A DNA stretch of 10,705 bases from an uncultured Clostridia bacterium (GTDB taxonomy: Bacteria; Bacillota; Clostridia; TANB77; CAG-508): positions 1 through 10,705 of the forward strand of contig CAKPKU010000052.1 of assembly GCA_934167365.1 (NCBI GenBank), given 5' to 3'. Below the pieces are notes generated by a model. The model was not told the DNA's origin, did no database searches, and saw only the letters and a program-made list of their open reading frames with translations. The position numbers and the translations under genes are program-made. Below are positions 1-5,737 of the stretch, piece after piece; within the stretch, counting starts at the first letter, position 1, and every line of letters begins with the position of its first letter.

Positions 1-107
1 AAACAATATCATTTTTGGTACTCTCTTTCAATATTTTTTCAATCTATTTGTGACATATCTATTTTAAACCTATATTTATTTAAAACAAATTTAGCAGTTA
101 TTTAATA

Positions 108-141
108 AATTAAGACATATCAAAATTGATATGCCTTAATT
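108..141 (-). terminator. Terminator-like hairpin after the cohesin-like gene
   Basis: An inverted repeat starts one base past the stop codon of the cohesin-like gene. Arms AATTAAG and CATATCAA pair with TTGATATG and CTTAATT, with one internal mismatch and a very small loop. The sequence beyond it on the minus strand is only moderately T-rich, so it may be a weak terminator or a 3' end stabiliser. The remaining 1-107 shows no gene I can support. Confidence 0.55.
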
Positions 142-142
142 A

Positions 143-1108
143 TTATTTATTTTCTTTTTCTTCGTTATCTTCTTTATCATCTTTGTCAGATTCATTTTCT
201 TTTGAATCTTCATTTTCATTATTTTCTTTATTTTGCACTATTTCTTTTTCTGTTTTTATTTCTGTATTTTCTTTGCGCTCTAATTTTTTGTCTTCCGCTT
301 CTTTTTCTTCATTTTGTTTTTTATTATCACTATTTTTTTCTATTTCATTATTATCACTTTTTTCATTTTCTTTACTATTATGCTCATCTATTTCTTTAAC
401 AGTTGTTTTTAAACTTTCTTTAATATCTTTATTTTTCTCTTTATTTTTTTCATTCATTTTACTATTATTTTTCTTATAACTAATTAAGAAAACAACTATA
501 ATTAATATGATAATAATAACAATTATAGTTATAATTGCAATTATACTACTATTTTGATAAATTTTAAGATTAAAAGTTACGTTTTCAACATTAGATTGTA
601 TTTCTTTATATTTTGTATTATATAAAACAATGTCTTTTGCTTCAAATTTAGCTGATTTTACGCTTACATCATCTTTAACTTTAAATTTAATATATGCAGC
701 TGTAACAGATCTGCTTTCATTTGTTGTATAAAACATTATGCTTACTTTTCCAGTATTTGAATTTTCATCTGTTTTTTCTGAAAGTATACTTACATCTCCT
801 ATTGTCCAATTATCTCCTAATTTGTATTCTACTGAATTTGAATTGCTATCTGAAATAACAGGCTCTAGAACTTTTTTATTATATTCTATATTTCCATACA
901 TTGCCATTACTTTTTCTTCATCATTTTTAATACTTACTGAAAGCCAAACTTCTTCTCCCGATTTTATTTTTATACTATTAGATGCTTCCTGATTTACATC
1001 TTTTGTTCCATTTAAATCAATTTCAATAGCTTTTGAATTTGTATTAAATAACATTAACCCAATAACCACAAACATTAAAATTAACACACTTTTAATACTT
1101 TTTTTCAT
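143..1108 (-). CDS. Exported single-pass membrane protein with cohesin-like domain and charged tail
   Basis: 321 residues. Residues 1-27 form a signal peptide: Lys-rich start, hydrophobic LILMFVVIGLMLF, then a likely cut after NSKA. Residues about 28-185 are beta-rich and resemble a cohesin-type domain: a GEEVWLSVSI strand near 51-60, a GNIEYNKKVLEP segment near 72-83, and SIMFYTTNESR then AAYIKFKVK near 123-145. This is the usual pattern of these carbohydrate- or dockerin-binding folds. Residues 188-210 are a membrane helix made almost only of Ile, Val and Leu, followed by YKKN. By the positive-inside rule the last 110 residues are cytoplasmic. They are nearly all Lys, Glu, Asn, Asp and Ser, so probably disordered or coiled coil. 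The start has a good RBS (AAAGGAG). The gene has its own promoter and terminator, so it is separate from yunB upstream. I infer surface binding or sensing; no partner or dockerin is visible here. The cohesin call rests on pattern recognition. Confidence 0.72.
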   Translation of the reverse strand: MKKSIKSVLILMFVVIGLMLFNTNSKAIEIDLNGTKDVNQEASNSIKIKSGEEVWLSVSIKNDEEKVMAMYGNIEYNKKVLEPVISDSNSNSVEYKLGDNWTIGDVSILSEKTDENSNTGKVSIMFYTTNESRSVTAAYIKFKVKDDVSVKSAKFEAKDIVLYNTKYKEIQSNVENVTFNLKIYQNSSIIAIITIIVIIIILIIVVFLISYKKNNSKMNEKNKEKNKDIKESLKTTVKEIDEHNSKENEKSDNNEIEKNSDNKKQNEEKEAEDKKLERKENTEIKTEKEIVQNKENNENEDSKENESDKDDKEDNEEKENK

Positions 1109-1134
1109 ATTTATCCGCTCCTTTTACTATAAAT

Positions 1135-1162
1135 ATTTTACCATATTATTTTTTTGTGTCAA
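1135..1162 (-). promoter_or_regulatory. SigmaA-type promoter of the cohesin-like gene
   Basis: On the minus strand, TTGACA and TAAAAT are separated by 16 bases, and a TGG just before the -10 gives an extended -10. The -10 lies about 26 bases before the start codon, with an AAAGGAG ribosome site in between. It shows that this gene can be expressed in growing cells independently of the sporulation operon upstream. Confidence 0.65.
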
Positions 1163-1201
1163 TAAAATTTATATTGGATTTTTTTCTTAAATTATTCAAA
1201 A

Positions 1202-1936
1202 TTACTCAATAATTTCTAATGCTGCATTATCATCTTTTGAATTAAAATTATAATAACTGTTTGGAATATCTCCTATAATTACTGATTCTGCTAAAACTAT
1301 TTGATTTGTTATTTTTTCAGTCGTACAATTATATGGTGTTACAATTGTTACATTACATGTTATGTCTAAAATTATTTGATGTAATGTTTGATTTATTCCT
1401 GTTGATTTAAATTCAGACCTGAAATTTGTTTCCACATCACCTATTGTTGACATACTAATTTTTATATTAGGTCCCATATCAGATAAAATTCGTATTCCAG
1501 TAAAACATCCAAACTTAATAGAAAATTTACTACTTTTAACATTATCTAATTCATTTTGAATTTTAAGAGCAACATCTGATGCAATTTCATTAATAGGAAT
1601 AATATTTAATTTAATCATTTTTATATTTTCATTACTATCTTTAATAACAACTGCTAAATCTTCATATTTATAATTTTCCATTACAATTGTTGCTTGCTCA
1701 TTTGAAATTATTGTTGCAATACTTTTAGCTTTATTTATACACTTTCTATCCAAAATGGGATTGATTTCATCAATTATAGTTTTAGCTATAAAAATTGCAA
1801 TTATTACTATAATACAAATTTTTATAAAAGCCTTTTTCTTATCATTATTATTGTTAAAAGAGCCTTTTTTATTAAAATTTATTTTATTTCTTGAATATAT
1901 CTTTTCAATTCCTTTATTATGATCTGACACATACAT
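1202..1936 (-). CDS. yunB: Sporulation protein YunB
   Basis: 244 residues, close to the roughly 250 of Bacillus YunB. A basic, Asn/Lys-rich N-terminus (1-35) is followed by one membrane helix (about 36-55). The rest should lie outside the membrane. The C-terminal half carries the family's signature stretch: an MGPNIKISMSTIGDVETNF-type segment (154-172), GINQT (180-184), an H-Q-I-I-L-D-I strand, TIVTP (197-201), and AESVIIGDIPNSYY (216-229). YunB is a mother-cell protein under sigmaE in Bacillus and is needed for normal spore formation; its biochemical role is unknown. The start overlaps the end of the sipL-like gene by 20 bases and has no clear ribosome site, so translation is probably coupled to that gene. 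After the stop I see only an AT-rich inverted repeat (1189-1215) without a T-tract, so the transcription end is unclear. Confidence 0.9.
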   Translation of the reverse strand: MYVSDHNKGIEKIYSRNKINFNKKGSFNNNNDKKKAFIKICIIVIIAIFIAKTIIDEINPILDRKCINKAKSIATIISNEQATIVMENYKYEDLAVVIKDSNENIKMIKLNIIPINEIASDVALKIQNELDNVKSSKFSIKFGCFTGIRILSDMGPNIKISMSTIGDVETNFRSEFKSTGINQTLHQIILDITCNVTIVTPYNCTTEKITNQIVLAESVIIGDIPNSYYNFNSKDDNAALEIIE

Positions 1937-3449
1937 ATCTTGGAATATATAATTTATCTCCTATATTTAATTTATCAACATTGTCGATATTATTTATTTT
2001 AGCAATTTCATCAATAGTACTATTATTGGCTTTTGCAATTTTCCATAATGTGTCTCCTTCTTTTACAAAATAAATTACTAAACTATTCGGATTGCATATT
2101 TTTTTATCTGAATCTGATTTAATATTATTTACTATATTTACACTATTTATTGTACATATATCTACATTAAATTCTAATGTAACATTTACATCTACTGTAC
2201 TATCTGGCATACAAATAAAATCTTTTGATTGTATTTCAATTGATGTCATTATATTAGAATTTCTAGAAATTCTATCTGAATTTATAGTATGTGTATATGA
2301 TAATTTTTGCTCTTTTAGCTCAATTCTATTTGTAGTACTTGATTCATACAATATCTTTAAAATAAGTTCTCCTTCATATGAAATACTATTTTTTAACACA
2401 TTTTCTTTTACAATATTTGAAGATACCCTTATATTATATATTTTGTTATTTTCAATATCAGAAAGATTTATTTTTTCATGAACATTACACATATCTTTCA
2501 TATTTGTTTTATTTTGCATTAAGCTGACTTCTTCTTGACAAATAGTTAATGCCCTTTCTGGACTATATAAATCTTGTATTAAATTTAACTCCCTATTTTC
2601 ATATGAACTGCAAGAAATTAAAAACTCTACTTCTACATTAATTGAATGATCTTCTACATTATTTGGTTTAATCAGTATATTTCTCATTTCATAATTAGTG
2701 TCACAAATTTCCTTATCTGTTATATTAGGCATTTCTATAAATCCCATTATAGGGATTTGTGCTGTTACATTATTTATCTTCCCTTCTTCTGTTAAGTACA
2801 ATATATCAACAGCTACATCTGCTTTTGATAAAACTTTATTATAGCTTAATTTTATATCTTTATTTCTAACAGATATTTCACTTCCTAATATATCTGCTAA
2901 ATTATCATCTATCGTTATAGTATCTTTAGCAACAGCAACTGTTTCCCCTTTACCTTTTACTGAATTTATATTTACAGAATCACTAATCATTTGTATGTCA
3001 TCAATACCTTCTAATGATTTTATACATTCTTGCTCTTTATTTTGAAAAACTTTTGTTGATGCCTCTAAATTTACTTTTGCATTAACTTTTCTACCATTTA
3101 AAATCTTACATTCAACACTTCTAACATTTAAATTACATTCAACATTATTAGTATCTTCTAGTTTATCAATTTCTATATTTTGTGAAAAATCAATTACAGT
3201 ATGTAGTCCTCTAACACTGTTTTTTTCATCATCTGCTAAATACATTATATATACATTTAATCCACCATCTATTCTTAACTTTCCATTTGAAATTTCTTTC
3301 TTATAGATATAACAGTTTCCAGATGACTCTACTGCACTTAATATATCAGGTTTTATATCTGGAATTATAATATTTTCTTCTACCCAAAAATTATCTTTTT
3401 TATTATTTACCAATTGACTTAAACATATTTTTTCAGTTTCAAAATCCAT
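1917..3449 (-). CDS. sipL: SipL-type SPOCS (DUF3794) and LysM spore-coat morphogenesis protein
   Basis: 510 residues, like C. difficile SipL (about 520). Three related beta-rich SPOCS/DUF3794 units can be made out. The first is near 22-110, beginning WVEENIIIPDIKPDIL with a strand pattern ending in VYIMYLADD. The second is near 165-255, including EISVRNKDIKLSYNKVLSKA and VAVDILYLTEEGK. The third is near 330-400, including YEGELILKILYESS. Residues about 459-503 are a LysM domain (YFVKEGDTLWKIAKANNST, then LNIGDKLYIPR). In C. difficile the SipL LysM domain binds the ATPase SpoIVA and helps place the coat on the forespore surface in the mother cell. The same role is inferred here. There is no signal peptide, which fits a mother-cell cytosolic protein. 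The gene lies 80 bases after the veg terminator, has a possible sigmaE promoter, and is co-transcribed with yunB. Confidence 0.88.
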   Translation of the reverse strand: MDFETEKICLSQLVNNKKDNFWVEENIIIPDIKPDILSAVESSGNCYIYKKEISNGKLRIDGGLNVYIMYLADDEKNSVRGLHTVIDFSQNIEIDKLEDTNNVECNLNVRSVECKILNGRKVNAKVNLEASTKVFQNKEQECIKSLEGIDDIQMISDSVNINSVKGKGETVAVAKDTITIDDNLADILGSEISVRNKDIKLSYNKVLSKADVAVDILYLTEEGKINNVTAQIPIMGFIEMPNITDKEICDTNYEMRNILIKPNNVEDHSINVEVEFLISCSSYENRELNLIQDLYSPERALTICQEEVSLMQNKTNMKDMCNVHEKINLSDIENNKIYNIRVSSNIVKENVLKNSISYEGELILKILYESSTTNRIELKEQKLSYTHTINSDRISRNSNIMTSIEIQSKDFICMPDSTVDVNVTLEFNVDICTINSVNIVNNIKSDSDKKICNPNSLVIYFVKEGDTLWKIAKANNSTIDEIAKINNIDNVDKLNIGDKLYIPRYVCVRS

Positions 3450-3484
3450 AAAATTAACTCATTCCTTTCAAAACATAATTAGCT

Positions 3485-3513
3485 ATTATAAGCTCTATTT
3501 GTTTCTAATATAT
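3485..3513 (-). promoter_or_regulatory. Candidate sigmaE promoter of the sipL-yunB operon
   Basis: On the minus strand ATATATT is followed after 14 bases by CTTATAAT. This resembles the sigmaE pattern (KMATATT, 14-15 bases, CATACAAT). It lies about 36 bases before the sipL start, just after the veg terminator. The -10 also contains TATAAT, but no sigmaA -35 sits at the right distance. The assignment fits known mother-cell control of sipL and yunB but is an inference from weak AT-rich motifs. Confidence 0.42.
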
Positions 3514-3528
3514 TTAAAAGGATAAAAA

Positions 3529-3554
3529 AAAATTCCTTATTATTAAGGAATTTT
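3529..3554 (-). terminator. Intrinsic terminator of veg
   Basis: A perfect 11-bp stem (AAAATTCCTTA with TAAGGAATTTT) and a 4-base loop start four bases after the veg stop codon. On the minus strand the second arm runs into eight T residues. This is a strong intrinsic terminator that separates veg from the sporulation operon below. Confidence 0.85.
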
Positions 3555-3558
3555 AATA

Positions 3559-3858
3559 TTAATCTATTTTTCTTCTTCTTCTTTTTACTTCTTCCACTTC
3601 TGGCATTAGTGGTGTATAACCAGTTCCATTGAAAACTTGCATTTCTATTGTTCTAGTTAAAACATCTGTATAACTGTATGTCACGCTTCTATCGTTATCA
3701 TCATATTTTACAACGAAAATATTTGGATATATTTTTTCGATTGTAGCTTCTTTCTCAAACGATTTACTCCTTCCTAGAGAACCTTTGACAATTATTTTTT
3801 GTCCTATTTTTCCTCCAATGTCAGCTTTTATACTTGTTATATCATTTTTGCAAATCAT
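3559..3858 (-). CDS. veg: Veg protein (DUF1021 family)
   Basis: 99 residues; Bacillus Veg has 86. The family pattern is clear: an N-terminal segment with DIGGKIGQKIIVKGSLGRSK (about 14-33), a central YPNIFVVKYDD strand, and VTYSYTDVLTRTIEMQVFN (about 59-77). The C-terminus carries extra residues ending in a basic KRRRRK cluster. Veg is a small cytosolic protein that promotes biofilm gene expression in B. subtilis, reportedly by opposing the repressor SinR. In Bacillus it lies next to yabG and is driven by one of the strongest vegetative promoters known. Here it also has an exceptionally good promoter and its own terminator, so it is a single-gene unit. Its ribosome site (AGGTGA) is moderate. 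Its separation from yabG by five genes is unusual. Confidence 0.92.
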   Translation of the reverse strand: MICKNDITSIKADIGGKIGQKIIVKGSLGRSKSFEKEATIEKIYPNIFVVKYDDNDRSVTYSYTDVLTRTIEMQVFNGTGYTPLMPEVEEVKRRRRKID

Positions 3859-3887
3859 TTAATCACCTACTTCTTAATTATAACAAA

Positions 3888-3916
3888 ATTATAGCATCCA
3901 CCACGAAAAATGTCAA
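3888..3916 (-). promoter_or_regulatory. Perfect-consensus extended -10 sigmaA promoter of veg
   Basis: On the minus strand TTGACA and TATAAT are separated by exactly 17 bases, with TGC just before the -10 (extended -10). Every consensus position matches. Transcription should start near 3881, giving a leader of about 20 bases. This parallels the very strong veg promoter known in Bacillus. Confidence 0.88.
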
Positions 3917-3998
3917 AATGTGTTTCTTAGTGTAGAACTTCTGTTTTTATTGATTTATCAATGTTTTTTTGAACTTTTATACTAATGTCTCATTTATA

Positions 3999-4025
3999 TT
4001 ACAATTGTATTACAATTATGTTACA
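3999..4025. repeat. Three TTACA direct repeats at 11-bp spacing
   Basis: TTACA occurs at 3999, 4010 and 4021, exactly one helical turn apart; the first two are within near-identical 11-mers (ATTACAATTGT and ATTACAATTAT). The array lies about 83 bases upstream of the veg -35. A two-copy version lies upstream of the CYTH gene. Phased direct repeats of this type are typical of OmpR/PhoP-family response-regulator sites, but binding is not shown. Confidence 0.5.
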
Positions 4026-4076
4026 TCTTATTTTTTAACTACATTTTATCTATTAAAAATAGTGTATATTTTTATT

Positions 4077-4125
4077 AAATTCATAAAATTAACTATGTGA
4101 ATTCAGATTTTGTTTTTATGAACTT
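4077..4125 (-). other. Inverted repeat after the CYTH-like gene
   Basis: A 12-bp stem in minus-strand RNA (one G-U pair) joins the region at the CYTH-like stop codon with 4077-4088, around a loop of about 25 bases. No T-tract follows, so it may be a 3' stabiliser rather than a terminator. The rest of the 3859-4124 gap holds the veg promoter and the TTACA repeats, and no gene I can support. Confidence 0.35.
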
Positions 4126-4595
4126 TAACATTCAAAATATTTTTTTACTTCGTTATAAACCTTATCAACTTTTTCTTTATCGCCTTCTATTGCTGCAACA
4201 TTCATGTTTGGTTGTGTATAACTATCTATTTCAAATTTTACACCATCTTTAAAATATACATATCTTTTTCTTTTTAGCTCTTTATGGAACTTAAAATTAA
4301 GCATACCTAGCATTGAATCTACAAATTCTGTATTATTTGTTACTTCTATTGTTCCTGATTCTCTTAATACTTTTAATACATCTTTTGACTCATTTTCATC
4401 TTTTAAGTCAAAAAATATCTTTTCATTTCCATTGCTTTCATTTTTTGTAACTCTTGCTAGCAATTTATCATTATTTTTATATAATGTTCTTATTTGATTA
4501 TATTCATCTTCTTTTTTATAACCATTTTTCTCACAATATTCTAAAAATGGTTTAATATCATTAACTTGTGAACTGTATTCATATTCTTTAAACAT
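4125..4595 (-). CDS. CYTH-like domain protein (adenylate cyclase class IV / triphosphatase fold)
   Basis: 156 residues from the ATG at 4595. A second ATG at 4604 sits only one base after the AGGAG ribosome site, whereas 4595 has the proper 10-base spacing. The N-terminus FKEYEYSS fits the first strand of the CYTH fold, whose classical form has an ExExK motif. Next come a helix for a substrate-gating region (about 10-30), a FFDLKDE strand, a central helix, the basic KRKRYVYFKDGVKFEIDSYTQP pair of strands (about 112-133), and a C-terminal VAAIEGDKEKVDKVYNEVKKYF. CYTH enzymes bind triphosphate-containing substrates such as ATP, thiamine triphosphate or polyphosphate through acidic metal-binding and basic residues in a beta barrel. 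The acidic motif is only partly kept here, so activity is uncertain. The gene is transcribed alone from its own promoter. It is one of five genes lying between yabG and veg. Confidence 0.6.
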   Translation of the reverse strand: MFKEYEYSSQVNDIKPFLEYCEKNGYKKEDEYNQIRTLYKNNDKLLARVTKNESNGNEKIFFDLKDENESKDVLKVLRESGTIEVTNNTEFVDSMLGMLNFKFHKELKRKRYVYFKDGVKFEIDSYTQPNMNVAAIEGDKEKVDKVYNEVKKYFEC

Positions 4596-4691
4596 AATAT
4601 ACATTCTCCTTTAAATGATTTTTTTTTACTGAATTTAAGAAAATGTATATTATAATAAGCAATAATCCTACACCCCTAAAATCTAAATTTT

Positions 4692-4720
4692 ATTATACCA
4701 TTTGTGTATGTTCTTTTCAA
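4692..4720 (-). promoter_or_regulatory. SigmaA-type promoter of the CYTH-like gene
   Basis: On the minus strand TTGAAA and TATAAT are separated by 17 bases. The predicted start is near 4685, giving a leader of about 90 bases before the start codon at 4595. A terminator-like hairpin lies just upstream of the -35. Confidence 0.72.
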
Positions 4721-4724
4721 GTTT

Positions 4725-4755
4725 AAAACCGAATTTTTTGCCAAAACCCGATTTT
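4725..4755 (-). terminator. Terminator-like hairpin between the Ham1-like and CYTH-like genes
   Basis: Minus-strand RNA can form a 13-bp stem (AAAATCGGGTTTT with AAAATTCGGTTTT, allowing G-U pairs) around a 5-base loop, ending in four T. It pairs poorly as plus-strand RNA, which supports minus-strand use. It lies 210 bases past the Ham1-like stop and directly before the CYTH promoter, so it probably separates the two transcripts. Confidence 0.5.
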
Positions 4756-4965
4756 CTTAAGTATAGCTTAATTTAATGTTGTTACATTAATATTACAATT
4801 TTGGTTCTTACTGTTTTATGTAGCTCTTACTAATGAAAAGATTTCAATTTAGATATTATTATGTTCTCTTGGGCCTTACATCATATTCTTTTCATTGAAA
4901 CTCTTCCTTCTGCATAAGCAATTTTTTTATTTTCATTTTTATTCACATTTTTTCATTTATCCTAT
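4756..4965. other. Intergenic stretch without a supported gene
   Basis: The gap between the CYTH-like and Ham1-like genes is about 370 bases in all. This part holds two TTACA direct repeats (4782-4797), a perfect 10-bp inverted repeat (AATGAAAAGA at 4832-4841 with its complement at 4887-4896), and a small GC patch at its centre. I see only reading frames of 14 codons or fewer, without convincing ribosome sites. Confidence 0.5.
4782..4797. repeat. Two TTACA direct repeats at 11-bp spacing
   Basis: TTACA at 4782 and 4793 repeats the motif and exact spacing of the three-copy array at 3999-4025. It lies about 62 bases upstream of the -35 of the CYTH promoter, a position comparable to that of the other array relative to veg. 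Confidence 0.4.
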
Positions 4966-5610
4966 TTATTTTATTGAATCTAATAATGTTTTTATGGATC
5001 TATATAAGTCGTTATCTAGCTTTACTAATGTTTCTTCATCTAATTCATTGTACTTTATCCACTCATTATTAATTTCAACCTCCATTAAAGCTGCAAGAAA
5101 ATACCCCTTAGATTTTTCTAATTTATTTATTTTATTTACTAATCTTACTTTTAATTCAGACTCTGCACTAACTATCTTCGTTATTTTTCTTTCACCGTTA
5201 TTTGTTCTTATTGCAACCGCATGTCCATACTTAAATGTCATAGGAATTGCTCCACCATATTTTTGTGCCAAATTCCTGTAATACTCTGCTGCTTTCTCAT
5301 CTGTAAATTCACCATATTTTTTTATAACAGGGTCTTTGATATGTACTCCTGGATTATCAGAATCTTCTACGCCTTCAAACTGTATTGTATCATCTTGTGT
5401 TAATATAAGTGTGTTGTCTGGTAGTTGCTTTATATAATGAGATGCTTTTTCTATTGCTATTCCTATTGGATTATCTGCATTTTCATTAGGTTCTGATATA
5501 GCCGAAGCTATTTCATTTAAAGATAATATTTCATAATCCAAATCCTTTAATAACAATTTCATTCTTTTTACCTTATTTAAATTTGTTGTTGCAATTACAA
5601 TTTTTTTCAT
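4966..5610 (-). CDS. Divergent Ham1/RdgB-like non-canonical purine NTP pyrophosphatase
   Basis: 214 residues, a little longer than typical RdgB (about 195). The N-terminus IVIATTNLNKVKRMKLLL matches the substrate-binding T/S-x-N-x-x-K motif (residues 8-13) and first helix. NENADNPIGIAIEKASHY (42-59) matches the usual E-N-A-x-x-KA helix. LTQDDTIQFEGV (70-81) stands where the catalytic DSGL loop lies, with Asp73 and Asp74. The C-terminal signature motifs of housekeeping RdgB (GYDP and SHR) are absent and replaced by KSKGYFLAALMEVE and a KYNELDEE segment. Family members hydrolyse ITP, XTP or dITP to the monophosphate and pyrophosphate. The divergence suggests a paralogue with another nucleotide substrate. 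The start has an AGGAGG site at good spacing. It has its own unit between a GC-rich terminator upstream and the hairpin at 4725-4755. Confidence 0.68.
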   Translation of the reverse strand: MKKIVIATTNLNKVKRMKLLLKDLDYEILSLNEIASAISEPNENADNPIGIAIEKASHYIKQLPDNTLILTQDDTIQFEGVEDSDNPGVHIKDPVIKKYGEFTDEKAAEYYRNLAQKYGGAIPMTFKYGHAVAIRTNNGERKITKIVSAESELKVRLVNKINKLEKSKGYFLAALMEVEINNEWIKYNELDEETLVKLDNDLYRSIKTLLDSIK

Positions 5611-5653
5611 AATTCCTCCTTAACTATTCTTTTCTTCATGAATATCTCTCATA

Positions 5654-5682
5654 ATTTTATATCCTTTAAATTATTGTTGTAA
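5654..5682 (-). promoter_or_regulatory. Possible sigmaA promoter of the Ham1-like gene
   Basis: TTACAA and TAAAAT on the minus strand are separated by 17 bases, about 45 bases before the start codon and after the terminator of the upstream operon. The -35 is a weak match. A 10-codon reading frame (5620-5652) begins just after this -10 and would be cut by the predicted transcript start, so the two readings compete. Confidence 0.38.
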
Positions 5683-5713
5683 TTCTTTCAAGGGAACCTT
5701 CATTAATAACATT

Positions 5714-5733
5714 AGCGGGCCATTCGGCCCGCT
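5714..5733 (-). terminator. GC-rich terminator of the kinase-GT-440 aa operon
   Basis: A perfect 8-bp stem (AGCGGGCC with GGCCCGCT) and a 4-base loop lie five bases after the stop of the 440-residue gene. A further AACA/TGTT pairing lies outside, with a two-base bulge. The GC-rich stem stands out in this AT-rich window. The T-tract on the minus strand is short and broken, while the plus-strand side has TTGTTTT, so it may work in both directions. Confidence 0.7.
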
Positions 5734-5737
5734 TGTT

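Noticed and set aside
126..479. Plus-strand Ser/Phe/Leu-rich frame of 117 codons
   Set aside because: It is the antisense of the Lys/Glu-rich tail of the cohesin-like gene; its composition is explained by that tail, and it has no ribosome site.
3998..4025. CRISPR-like tandem repeats
   Set aside because: The units are 11 bases with no spacers and only three copies; a regulator-binding array fits better.
4905..4965. Short minus-strand frames of up to 14 codons after the Ham1-like gene
   Set aside because: They lack convincing ribosome sites or length; I see nothing that separates them from chance in AT-rich DNA.
4895..5281. Plus-strand frame of 128 codons
   Set aside because: It is antisense to most of the Ham1-like gene, whose motifs and ribosome site are clear on the other strand.
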